Below, piece after piece: positions 1 to 10,758 of a DNA stretch of 47,153 nucleotides (positions within the stretch are counted from its first letter, which is position 1; every line of letters starts with the position of its first letter). The notes below the pieces were generated by a model. That model did not search any database. It worked only from the letters and a program-made list of their open reading frames with translations, and had not been told where the DNA came from. A program made the position numbers and the translations under genes. Source of the stretch: Paraglomus occultum (lineage: Eukaryota > Glomeromycota > Glomeromycetes > Paraglomerales > Paraglomeraceae). The stretch spans positions 1 through 47,153 of the forward strand of contig CAJVPJ010000086.1 of NCBI GenBank assembly GCA_910592205.1, given 5' to 3'.

Positions 1-909
1 TCGACCGTGTTCACTCAAGATAAACATGTTAGATACTAACGAAAGTTTTTCGTAAATAATATTAATTTGATACTGATTCGAAGCAATCGATCAATAAATT
101 TATTGGATTTATTAATTGACGAGGTAAAGGATGTTTATACGAACAATGATTATATCAAGTTTTTCTCTCACTATCAGTACATAGCTTACATTTCGAACAA
201 TCGAATGTCATTACATTTCAAAATGATATTTTAATAGATGGCAGAATGCTTGATATCGTAAAAATGCAATTACGATATTAGTATAATAGCTAGTACGGCT
301 CTCAACTGTCTCGTTCATATATAACTATCATATATTACCGATATCGCTATCTAGTACTGATCATTACAGACACTGTAAGATCCGACGACTGTTTCATTCA
401 TATGATATCTTTGAGAGATACGAATGATATAACAAGAAGATCGTTCACATATTGCAATTGTATTCTTAAGACTTCGTCATGATGTCTACATGATAGCTTC
501 GTATCGAGATTGTTTATTCTATTGTGACGAGCACGTCAACGTATGGCTTGTCTTATCGCTGTGATATAATTGAAAACTACAACTTTCTGCAAAGTAGGAT
601 CAGTGTTATAAAGCGATTTTGCTGGTCAATCCAAATTACAGGCAAATTTGCCTCTGCAATACAGGTTAAGGAATAACGGCCAAAAACTGCCAAACCACTC
701 ACGCCGGTATAGAGAGAGTTGACTGTATATAGACTTTTGTTTTTGACATTATGATTAAAGAATAATAAAGACAATATTGACGGACGTGTATCAACTATTA
801 AATGTGCTGATTTATTTTTGCAATTCGTATACGAAAAACGGAGTACCTTTCTTCTGTCCAGCTATGCAAGCAAGCATATTAGCTATAAACTTATCAATGC
901 AATCTCAAA
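1..909. other. Intergenic AT-rich DNA with a solo pogo-like transposon end
   Basis: No supported coding region. Positions 1-560 are AT-rich with no protein signal seen. Positions about 560-725 look like one end of a pogo/Tc1-type DNA element (listed separately). 726-909 is the 3' flank of the CRN-like gene on the minus strand. Confidence 0.5.
560..725. mobile_element. Solo terminal end of a pogo-like DNA transposon
   Basis: The end reads CGGTATAGAGAGAGTTGACTG and is followed by TA at 726-727. Read inward from the other strand it starts CAGTCAACTCTCTCTATACC, the terminal-repeat type of pogo/Tigger elements, which insert at TA. A similar end closes at 23034 and a diverged one at 20850. No matching opposite end was found between 1 and 560, so this is a truncated copy. 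The inner boundary is arbitrary. Confidence 0.45.
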
Positions 910-2551
910 TCACTCAGTGCGAACTCGTGCAAGCCTTCTTTCTGTATCATCTTGTTCGACTTCTCCTGATTCTCTGTCTTTCTCAGTTTCCGCTTTAAGA
1001 ATGTCAGCTTGCGATTTCAGAAGACAGGTTATCAATCTCAGTATCGACTTCGCAGGTGTCTGGTCAACTTCATTAAAATTACAAATGAACTCTGGCGAGA
1101 GTCCTATCTCCGGCTTTGTAAGGCAACCAGCCAATCGAAGAAAACGCCAGGTTTCTCCGGTTGTTACGATCCCGTATACTTTGCAAAGCCCACCATCTTT
1201 GTGCACATCCTCACCACGTTTTCTCTTACCTAGCGATTGCTGAGTAGTAGTAGCAAAGCATTCGGAAAAGTTAGTGGAAATAGGTAGTCAACAGTTACCT
1301 TACAGAAAGAGCAACAATTGTGAATACCTCTAGTGCAGTGTGCAGTTGTACCAAATTCTGGGCTATTCTTTTATGAATTTCTTCCAATTCCGCTTCCGTT
1401 ACTAATACCACGATTTCGTAGCATTTGACCAAGTAATCAACGTAACCGTACCCACGGGTTCCATTGAGTAATTGTTCAACGCACAGTATCATTGAGGAGT
1501 GCTCACGGTTGACGTGAGAAACCGCAGATGACATAAAGGAATCAATGAAAAAACGAGCTGATGCTTCGTTGATGATCGATTTGTTGAAGATTCTCCAATT
1601 CGCCTCGATATTAGCTGTGAAGCGGTTTATCTCATTTTCCGTCAATTCTGGATTCATATTGCTGAACTCGGATTCTAGGGTATGCATACACATACCGCAT
1701 GATCACTCCCAGTTAATATTAATGAAAGAAAAGTCAATTCGTGCTGAGAAACTGTGAGGACATTACCTATGTTGAACTGAGGTATATCAGTGATAGTTGT
1801 TCTATGTTCCTGTCGCAGAACATCTTTGAGCACTTCTTCAATATTCCAATCTGTATAAGCTTTTTTACCTGAAAAAAAAATATGACAAATGAGCAAAAAA
1901 AACGAGAAATTGATAGAAAGGGAATACATCAAAGAGATGTAAGTCAAACGTCAAGTAGACCTTTAATCCCGACTGACAGATTGATAATAAGTTCATTTTT
2001 ATGTGCACTAGTTTGTCTCAGCAAATGATTAAATAGAATCTCGTCAACGATCGTTTCTTCAGCATCTTCATCAAGATAATAATAATAAAAGGAAATTCTG
2101 CCATCTTGTAATTTCTCGTAATTCGCCCTGGTTGCGTCAACAAGCATATACCATGTACCAGTGCTGTGAGGAACACGAACTTTAATGGAAGACCTGAGAA
2201 ATCTGACATTCGTGACAACTACATTAAAGTTGATAGCAGTCATTAATTATGACATTCAATTTGCAGGTAGGAAGGGGGGAAAAGGTTACCAATGTTTTCT
2301 GACAATGGGTACCGGAACACAAGAGGATTACTATCAGTTGTGTTGAGATCTGAAAGAGGTGTGCTCATTCTTATGGGATGAATACGGTCATCATAAGAAA
2401 AGAACTCAATGTCATGTGGGTCAATGTCTTTGAGATACTTCTGACTTTTACAGAGACGACGTGCAAGTTTGTCCAACATACTGTCAGGTTCTATATATGC
2501 GCTAGGACATTCAGAAGCAGTCTTTCTGCCCTCAGGAAGTATCCACAACAT
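910..2551 (-). CDS. Crinkler-like (CRN) protein with REase-fold domain, five exons
   Basis: Exons 2551-2290, 2218-1961, 1868-1767, 1674-1304 and 1239-910 join in frame to 440 residues. Residues 1-170 resemble the N-terminal region of glomeromycotan CRN-type proteins (a 'MLDKLARRLCKSQKYL' block, then 'NPLVFRYPLSE'). Residues 200-331 look like a restriction-endonuclease fold: D287 in 'YGYVDYLVK', then 'VLVTEAE' at 297-303 and a Q313/Q317 helix. The third motif normally ends ExK; here it is E301-A-E303, so the catalytic lysine is absent. 'GKRKRGED' near 335 could be a nuclear localisation signal, followed by 'YGIVTTGETWRFLR', a conserved block of the family. CRN proteins were first described as oomycete effectors that act in host nuclei; the role in this fungus is unknown. 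The second intron has a weak donor (GTCTAC). The start at 2551 is the first ATG in frame; an upstream exon is possible. Confidence 0.72.
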
Positions 2552-3625
2552 AGTTCTTGACTGGTAGAGTTGTCCACAGTATAAACGCGTACGCCTTTTT
2601 GTGTCTCACAGATTTATTTATATTGTGAAGTCATATGATCAGGTTGGTTGCAATATTAATAAAATATGCTATTTATTCTAGAAATAAGGTATTTGCATTA
2701 TGGTCGGGATTAAGTGTTGCATCATCTATAGCTTTCGACTAATTTACGAGATCCATTAAAAATGCTTGTCTACCGCCTTTATCCATCTGTAATTTCCTGC
2801 ACCACACTGCTCATCAATAATTTACCGCAACTTTTCAATATGTTGCTTAACATCGTCAAAGCATTTTTCACCCTCTTCAATACTCCCAGCTTTATTATTT
2901 TCGAAGCTTAAATGACTAAAACTGCGCATTGATATGGCACCTATTGAATTGATCTGTAGTAGCACGAGGAAGAAAAATTGCGGGATAACAATAATAAACA
3001 GGCTGAAGCTTAGACGCTCGTGACTTGAAATTAATCACGTAATTAGTGGGGGCAGCTAATGCAGTAGCTAAAATATATCACGTATGTAATGTTTGTCGGC
3101 AAGAAGTCAGGCGTAGCAAGTAATTGTGAGTCGATTTCGTTTGAATTATAAATCAGATTACTTTTGTTAATTTGGAATCGACATATGTCCATTTAGAATT
3201 GACATAAATTCCAAATTGACATACAACATAAAAAAAATATGATATAAATGTTCTGGTCCGTGGCGAAGTTCAGCCCGATTCAAAATCGGGCCGGCCCAGT
3301 TCGAAATAAGCACATTTTATTTCGCTATTTATCACATAATAATAAACAATGTTAATTGGATGTCGCTTATTGGTTGTGATATTAGATGATGTGCCTATTG
3401 CGAAACGGGCTGGATTGCGCTACAGGCCAGAGCATAAAAACACTTGACAAAGTCATGGCAAAAAAAAAAAAAGTACGGGCATGTGACTATTCGAGGTTGC
3501 CGATGCTAGTTTGGGTAGAGATCCGCTCGACAGTCGAAGAAAGTGTACAGATTTTGATCTATTACATATAAGGTAATGTTTATACAAAAAAATTTTTGTA
3601 GTAACAGTTATACATTAAGAATTTA
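2552..3625. other. Intergenic, no gene seen; one strong short hairpin
   Basis: No credible ORF. The only clear structure is an 8-bp perfect stem, GCCCGATT/AATCGGGC with a 3-nt loop, at 3273-3291, in a GC-rich island (CGGGCCGGCCCAG) that stands out from the AT-rich surroundings. It may be debris of a repeat family. Confidence 0.4.
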
Positions 3626-4072
3626 GTTATTTTTTATACGTATATGCCATGAAAGACTTTGGTTTTTTCAATCGTTATCGCCGTAGTTATGGAACTTTTT
3701 AATCATACAATTAAAATCCCGCAAACACAATAAATATGTCAAAGTTCTTTACAATTCCATCAACCATACGATATATCAAAATAGTTAATATTATATTAAT
3801 GCTATGTTAATCATTAATTAAATAAGTCATACCTGTAACATTAATGCTCAAATTTGTATAATCGTTGCTTAATAAAAATAACGATAGAAGATATTTTGAT
3901 TAATAAAATCGAGAAAATTAACAATTTTGAGTATATTAATGTTACATTTGCGAGACTATGAAACAATATATTATTAATGCAGAATCGCTACAAAGTAAAA
4001 AGTTCCATAACTACGGCGATAACGATTAAAAAAAACCAAAATTTTTTATTGCATATACGTATAAGAAATAAC
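3626..4072. mobile_element. Foldback MITE with ~76-bp terminal inverted repeats
   Basis: The arms are 3626-3701 and 3996-4072, inverted and nearly identical by eye; both start GTTATTT(T/C)TTATACGTATATGC and end TATGGAACTTTTTA. Both outer ends abut TA (3624-3625 and 4073-4074), the Tc1/mariner target. The interior carries a second inverted pair (GTAACATTAAT at about 3835 and its complement near 3945), so most of the element can fold back. There is no ORF, so it is non-autonomous. Mobilisation by a Tc1/mariner transposase is inferred from the TA only. Confidence 0.7.
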
Positions 4073-4074
4073 TA

Positions 4075-4285
4075 CAGTGACACCTCCCTAAATGCAACAC
4101 TTCAAGACCGAGTGCTGCGTTGCATTTATGCATCCATGGAGGGTTTCATTATTAGGAAAGACATTTTAATAACGTACAAATTGTCCTTTATTATACTTTC
4201 CAGCTAACTCGGTTTTGTTTGTGTTGATCCTTTTCTGCAACAAATAAAATTACAGAAATTATGTGAGTTGCACTTAGGGAAATAA
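4075..4285. repeat. Possible Tc1/mariner-type end with subterminal inverted repeats
   Basis: Immediately after the TA at 4073-4074 the sequence reads CAGTGACACCTCCCTAAATG. The motif CCTCCCTAAATGCAAC (4085-4100) recurs inverted, with changes, at about 4120-4146 (GTTGCATTTATG...GGAGGG) and at about 4269-4283 (GTTGCACTTAGGGA). This looks like one end of another DNA element next to the MITE. No transposase and no distal end were identified. Confidence 0.3.
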
Positions 4286-4478
4286 ATGTATTAGTATGAT
4301 AAAGTAAAAATTAAATTGACAAGTTTATATTACTTTTCAAAACGGCATCAGTCATACTGGTTAATTTTACAGTCACATTGTTTATAGAATGTTCACTTTG
4401 TCTGGTTTGTTGCAGCATGCCTCATATGGAAGTTGGAACAAGTTTTCACAGGGGTTATGTCTGAAATTCTTGATTATA

Positions 4479-5340
4479 CAATCAAAGCTCGGAAAACCGA
4501 TACTCGAAAAACCGATAAATGCTAAAACCGATAATTTTCTCAATTCCCAAAACACGTATAACAAAATTTGCTCGAAAACCGATATTTTACATAACATTGC
4601 GCAATTCCGATAACCGATATTATTTTGTCACATTCATATAAAAATTTAAGCTCGATAAACCGATATAACCAATAGCAAAGCTTTATCTGCTACACAATAT
4701 CTGGTATTATTTAATATTAATTAATATTAATTAGCAGACACAACTCTTTGCATAATGCTCCTATCAATATTTATGATGCATTACGTTATTGTGACTATTA
4801 CTGAAACAAATATTCACAATTGTTGGAAAACTGGTAAGATTCGCCTCTTGTTCCTCATAGTGTAAATATCAGTACGTTGAAGACATACAGCAATGTATTA
4901 CTCAGCTTAGCCGTTGTTGGCTACTGAGTATATTTGTATTGAGTACTTACCTATTGAACGTTTTACCGACAATGATATTATTGCAACTCGTACAGAACGC
5001 CGAAGAAGACGAAGAAGGACGAAGAAGGCAAAGAAAAAAGTGACAAGGAATATGAACCACAGCTTATAATTTCATTAAAAACAACTTTAGCAGGTGTGGA
5101 CAACCTAATGCCATTTGTCAATGATCCGCCCAGTGGCTTGTGATTGCGTTCATTAAAATCAGAAATTTTCACAATTCTTAATTTACTATATGTAATTGCT
5201 CCACCAATCAAATGTAATAATCTCAAAACCGATACTACGTCTCTATATCGGTTTTTCGAAATTTATTTGCAAAACCGATATTTCGAAAAACTGATAGAAA
5301 AAGACGAAAACACTGCTATTGGTTTTCCGAGCTTTGACTG
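4479..5340. mobile_element. Pogo-like DNA transposon, internally decayed, TA target duplication
   Basis: The left end is CAATCAAAGCTCGGAAAACC and the right end GGTTTTCCGAGCTTTGACTG, inverted copies with one mismatch, flanked by TA at 4477-4478 and 5341-5342. The subterminal regions are full of CCGATA-type repeats (4495-4690 and 5229-5290), as in pogo/Tigger elements with CAGTCAAA ends. The interior around 4990-5230 encodes an acidic/basic stretch and, in frame, 'IISLKTTLAGVDNLMPFVN', which resembles a transposase C-terminal tail. The rest of the transposase is missing, so this 862-bp copy is non-autonomous. Confidence 0.72.
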
Positions 5341-5445
5341 TACATAATAAATGGGGCTGAAAATCCTATACATTATGCTCTGAGTATTGACAACGCGTCA
5401 CATTTTTACGTGTTGTATACAGTTTTTATTTTTGTAAACAAAAAA

Positions 5446-5854
5446 TGTCTGATTGGTAAGTTTGAATCTTTGACATAAATATCTGAATTAACTGAAGTTG
5501 GACGTGGTCAAATTATTGACCTTTCGAAGTTGGTACAAAGACCAGCATAAAAAAAAGCGCTTAGTTTATCTAAAACAACAGTTATCAGAACTATTCAATT
5601 TTTTCAAAAAAAAAAACAGTCTTTTAACTCAACAATGAATTGGTCGTCCAAAACTTTTGAGTTCGAGTACTGTTTTAATGAACTTGATTAAAAGTATGCC
5701 TCGAAGAATTGAAGCATGCACAGCAAATAATGATTGGCCAACAAAATATTAACTATTTGTGATAGATTTATGAATGGTAAATTTTAGCCTATTATTATGT
5801 ATAATTTCGAGTAATAATAAAGTTAGAGGGTCCGATACTTTTGTCCAGGTAGTG
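5446..5854 (+). pseudogene. Tc1/mariner transposase N-terminal relic with its right terminal end
   Basis: Reading forward from the ATG at 5446 across several stops and shifts gives pieces such as 'VGRGQIIDLSKL', 'TTVIRTIQFFQKKNSL' and 'IGRPKLLSS': the paired HTH DNA-binding region and the following GRPR-like motif of Tc1 transposases. The DDE catalytic domain is absent. The right edge, GGTCCGATACTTTTGTCCAG followed by GTAGTG and TA at 5855-5856, is a typical Tc1 terminal repeat. The coding part is dead and the copy is internally deleted. Confidence 0.65.
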
Positions 5855-5856
5855 TA

Positions 5857-6533
5857 CGTGACGGATATTTAATGATACACGTAGTTCCTGTGATAAAAGT
5901 TTTATTATTAAAATTACCAAGAAGAGTTTCGCTTTTATTAGCACGACAGTATGGTATTATTTACTTTTTTTTTCGTATATTTGCTTACGTAGAGAGTAAA
6001 AATTGACGGGGAAATACTGGCAAGTGTCCTAGATTTGACTGATAGTTACTTGGCTAAGAAAATTAACAATGTTACGGCATGAGACCTATTTAGCAATAAG
6101 CCAACGAACGAGGCGAGGCTAATGAATGATAAGAAAGGACGATTGATTTCGATATTCGTTGGCTGGTAACATTATTGTAATTATTCGCCACTCTTTAAAA
6201 ATTTTGATATCTTGCTTGTTTAGTCAGTCGGAAATAATATTAATGTATAGCATGTGATGAAGTAAATCTTTACCTAATTTCGACTAACCACTTTTATAGA
6301 CAGCCATAAAGTTTTACATTGGGGCAGCTTATCCGTAGAGAAGCTTTTTATCGAGATTACAGATCCGTTTAAGGAATAATAATAATAACAACCTTACCGT
6401 TTACTCGCAGACAATAAATGCTTGGACAACTGGCAATTGGGTAGTTTTGCTGCGCCACATAGCACTGTTTACGTAAATAAATTGCGTGTTGGAGAATGTA
6501 GTTTAATCCAAACATCCAAACATACTATCAACA
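5857..6533. other. Intergenic, upstream region of the UBX gene
   Basis: No gene seen. A 10-bp inverted repeat, AGCCAACGAA near 6098 and its complement near 6156, could form a hairpin some 400 bp before the UBX start codon. No further regulatory signal could be assigned. Confidence 0.35.
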
Positions 6534-9140
6534 ATGGCCTCGAATGTGGTGGTATTATGTGAAGGCAACCGACAGGTTGTCAAGACAACTCCCACGATGG
6601 CCTTGAAACAAATAGTCAATACTGTGTGTACGAAACGTAAGCTTGATCCTGAAAAATATGGACTAAAGTAGGTGCCTTCCCAGATTTAGATAGATTAACT
6701 ATGGTTGTTCTATCATATTTTCTTATTGCTTGCGTTATTGTGTCCTGGTTGTCAAGTATTTACTGATCAGTGCCATTTATATGTGTCAGATTGAATAAAA
6801 CGATCCTTGATCTCTCGTTGTCCGTGCGGTTCGCTAATTTGGCGCCTGGTGCGAAACTTGAATTAGTACGTCTAAATGCACCGAAAGGTACTGCTACAGT
6901 TACAATTTTGTAAAACGAGGGTCTCCCCTCAATATTATTACACGATTCTAACCTCTCTTCATTCCACATATTTTGTGCCATGCAAAGTTCAAAAGGAGGT
7001 TACTGTTGCTCTTCAGCTTGGCGAGGAGGGGAGATTCATGTCAAAGTTTATGCCCAATACAAGTCTGTGGGACATACTGAGTCAAGTTGAAAAGCAATCG
7101 CCTGATGGGTGCGTATCATAATCATAACGTATACGTCAGTATTCGCGAGTCTAAACTACATTCTCAATGCTCCCATGCATATCGTGTGCATTCCTATCAC
7201 GCAGTTCGCTTAACATAACACACCGAACTGCAAAGGCAACTCAGGCTAATAAGAGCGCGTTCAAGAAACTGATCAAGCCAGACAACACGTTATACTACCA
7301 ACAGCCCGTCTGTATCCTTTCGAACAATGAGGTATTTTTGAACTAATAAGTTGGAATTGCCACACGTATAAGGGTTAATATTAACATCTATCTACACATT
7401 TTGATACCGTGATATTCTTCTTAATTCGATTGATTATTAGTTTTCAACAATATCAGCACTGAAATCTACGACACTGCAATCTTTAGGACTTACATCTGGT
7501 AACATTTTAATCCGCGTATTATTTAGACACACGAATCTTACCTTGGACGAGGCCGTAGCTGAAATTATGGCCACTGCCGACGTTGGTGCGTCTACCGCAA
7601 AGACATCATCTGGAGCCACAACCTCTTCATCTGCGCATACGCCGATCGCCACTCGAATAGAAACTTCAACTACACCTTTAACTGCATCTCCGCGTTCTCA
7701 ACAACCTTCTAAATCAACGAATTTATCTCAAGCGGTACGCATGGAGACCACTGAAATGCCTCCCACCACTGCTAATCCACCGGCAGCGCGTTTACAGGAA
7801 GATGCGGGTACTACCGATAATTTGTCGACTGAAATTGAAGAAAAAGGAAGAGTCGAAGGAGGGGGGGAAATGGTAGAGCCCGAATTATCTGGGGCGAAAG
7901 GGATCGAGATGCAGGGACAAATGAAAGTTGAGAAAAAGGAGACGGATGAAAAGAAGAAAATGGATGCTGCGGCAACGGAGATCGAGACGAAGGGGAAAAT
8001 GGTAATTGAGGAAAGTGATATTGAGAATAAAGAAAAAACGGAAGGTGTGAAAGATAAAGAAATAGGAGATAATATGGACATCGATGAAGAAGAGCCGAAA
8101 TTCTTTGATAGGAACGTTAAAGTGTATAATCCTCCCCCGGCTAATATGCAAATAACACATAGTAAGTAAGCCTTTCGATGCCTAACTATTTATTCCTCAT
8201 ACAGAGATCATCACAATTGACTCACTAATTCCACACATTCAATAGTCGAACTTCCAGATTCATTTTACGAACTTACACCAACAGAATTGAAATACCTTAT
8301 TGCAATGCAAAAAGCAAAAAACACAGCTTTGGAGAATGCGGTGTTGAAAACTAAGGCTGTGAGAGAACAAGAAGAAGTTGCTCGAGAACGCAAATATCCA
8401 AAGGTGCTTGATTTCTCCCATCGTTTCAGCCGTTAGCTTTTCAAATATTATGTTGTGTTCATGCATTTTAATACGCGTATGTTTTATCTTCCACGAATAC
8501 GCGTGCTTAGACATTGATACGCATACGATTTCCGGATCGAACGCAGTTGGAAGGATCGTTTCTGTCAAAGGAGCCTGTGGAAGAATTGTACAAATTTGTA
8601 AGAGAGGCAGTCAGGACACCAGCGAGAGAATTTTACTTGTTTATTGCTCCACCTAAAAAAGTATTGGACGATATGCGGATAAGTTTATACAAAGCTGAAT
8701 TGTCACCTGCATCGATTGTACATTTCAACTGGTCAGATAAACAGTCAGGTGAGATAAAATTACTTGTTTATACCTACTGTTTTGATACATTTACTTCATT
8801 CTTTTAATTGCTTTTCCCGATATTTGTGCGTTCAGATGATCCTCCCTACTTGAATTCTACTTATCTCCTCCTCCGTCAAGACCTTATTCATTCTACGGAT
8901 GAATCAGTTCCAACCTCTACTTCATTCATCTCAGAATCCGCCGATTCGCACTCTCGTGGTTATTCTCTAAAGGAGTCATCGTCGCAAGTGGGCGGAAGTA
9001 AGAAAAACGAGCGCGCGGCAAGCGCAAGCGGGAGTACAAGCGGACGCACAGCCGGGAGATCAGACGCAAGTTCAAGTGGAAGTACAACGGATAGTAAGAA
9101 ACAGCGACTTGCTAAATTGTTCAAGTTTATCAACAAGTAA
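6534..9140 (+). CDS. TUG/ASPSCR1-type UBX-domain protein, eight exons
   Basis: Exons 6534-6667, 6790-6887, 6988-7108, 7205-7331, 7441-8161, 8246-8403, 8511-8748 and 8836-9140 join in frame to 633 residues. Residues 1-77 match the first ubiquitin-like domain of TUG/ASPL ('MASNVVVLCEGNRQVVKTTP', 'LDLSLSVRFANLAPGAKLEL'). About 80-160 are the second ubiquitin-like domain ('VTVALQLGEEGRF', 'QQPVCILSNNE'), followed by 'LGLTSGNILIRVLFRHTNLT'. Residues 200-390 are low-complexity (Ser/Thr-rich, then Glu/Lys-rich) and probably disordered. A UBX domain occupies about 454-533 ('TLIRIRFPDRTQLEGSF', 'YLFIAPPKKVLDD'); its loop reads APPKK instead of FPR, as in ASPSCR1. Animal and yeast relatives bind and remodel the p97/Cdc48 hexamer and act in membrane trafficking; the same role is inferred here. 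The C-terminal tail is Ser/Gly-rich and ends basic. Confidence 0.9.
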
Positions 9141-9568
9141 TGTATAAATGTGGGAACACTAATGCCGTTATAGAAATTATTTATGATTTATTGTTCTATG
9201 TGCGAAACTGTGGAAGCTTAATAGAGAAAAATTTGAGAACACTTTCAGACTTTTTCGTTACATATGATTTTATGCTTTTGCAACGCAAGACACATTTATA
9301 AAATAATTGAATGGTAATTAGGCAATCTCCAATCCGATAATACATATTCATTAATCAAATCAAATTTAGTACGCAAATAAATGTCTATATACAGAATCCA
9401 ATATACATATACAAAAAATATTTCCAATTAAACGATGCTACTATGTCATATAAACTCGCATTAACTCCACGTCAACGGAGATGCGCTTTCAACTGATTAC
9501 CACCGTCATCATCATCACCCTCAACACGTTATTCCGACTAGTAATAATTATTGCACCTTTTATACATT

Positions 9569-10758
9569 CTACTCGTCGACCAAGTGCCCATTCGCATCTT
9601 CACCGTTAGGCAAAAACATGCACAAGATATCACTCAACGTGATAACACCAATGGGAACATCATCATCATCCACAAGCCATGCCCTGTGCGTCTTGTTCCT
9701 GATAATACCAGCCATCACCTGACTCAATGTGAATTTTGCGCTACAAGTGAGAGGCTCGATTAATGCTCCTTTGCAGGACTTTAGGAACGCAATAACAGGT
9801 TTTTTCAATTCTTTAACTCGTTCCCTATTCAATCCACGGAGATCAGCCGCCGATACTTCCCCGACCAATGAACCATCATCATTTACAACCGCCACTGCGT
9901 TCACTCTATCTTGGTGTATTCTCCGGAACGCCGTTAGAGCTTGATCGTGTATGGTAACGGATGACGGTTTGCAGAGCAACCGTTGTCTCTCGGGTATCAG
10001 CTTACAGGCTTTATTGGCAACTTCTGACGCTGGGGTATCAAGAACTTTACCCAATTCATGATTGTGTTTGAATAGAAATTTAACAGCATCTGTTTGTGAT
10101 ATAAAACAAGGCTTTTTGTGTTCTTCTTCGTTGAGCGATTCGTTACCATCATCGTCGATTAATGATTGCCTGTCGAAAACAAGCAACCGATGTATCTGTT
10201 TGCGAGTGAATATATTGATGAGTTTGACTAATGAGTCGTCCGGAGATACAGTCGTCAAATTAGTTGATTCTGGAGTAAGACCGATCAGTTCTCCAATTGA
10301 CCTTTGGAGGAATTCGGATTGGCTTTCAAGATCAGCGTCAGACGATGAAACGGGCATATTGTCATCTTGATCGAATATTGGCTAGATGATAAAGAGAGTT
10401 TGCAAGAATACTTTAATATTTGATGCGTTAATTATTTTGGCAAATCAGGGCTCCTACTTGTATTAAAGCTTGATCAACAGATCATATTCTCGTCCGATCA
10501 CGTAAGAAATTTACTCACTTGTAAAGCGACAAATGTAACCAAGTCGAATACATTAACAATAGCTATTGGCTCTCGACGTCCCCTCCAGCGTCGATATACG
10601 GGGACGCTAAGAATGTTTTCGGCAAGCAACAAGTCGAACGCTTCTTCCACTGTAGCATTAACAGATATCTCGATCAACGACTGAATATTTTGTTTTTCAT
10701 TTAATACAGAACCAACTGTTTGGTCACTGATAAACGATATGTGTTTTATATCGTACAT
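9569..10758 (-). CDS. Four-CBS-motif protein (AMPK-gamma/Sds23-like), two exons
   Basis: Exons 10758-10519 and 10381-9569 join in phase 0 to 350 residues. Four CBS motifs make two Bateman modules. The first ends with 'SVPVYRRWRGRREPIAIVNVFDLVTFVAL' (about 52-80). The second is at about 110-180 ('IFTRKQIHRLLVFDRQ', with a polar Asp/Glu-rich insertion), the third at about 210-270 ('VTIHDQALTAFRRIHQDRVNAVAVV', 'LVGEVSAADL') and the fourth at about 285-340 ('RNKTHRAWLVDDDDVPIGVITLSDIL'). Proteins of this kind bind adenine nucleotides and regulate SNF1/AMPK kinase (gamma subunit, Snf4) or phosphatases (Sds23). The sequence does not settle which; the order and length fit either. No transmembrane segment, so cytosolic or nuclear. 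The gene ends about 430 bp from the convergent UBX gene. Confidence 0.85.

Noticed and set aside
7728-8160. Minus-strand frames of 91-117 codons opposite the UBX gene
   Set aside because: They are mirror frames of the low-complexity exon of the TUG-type gene; composition is biased Ser/Phe and no domain is seen.
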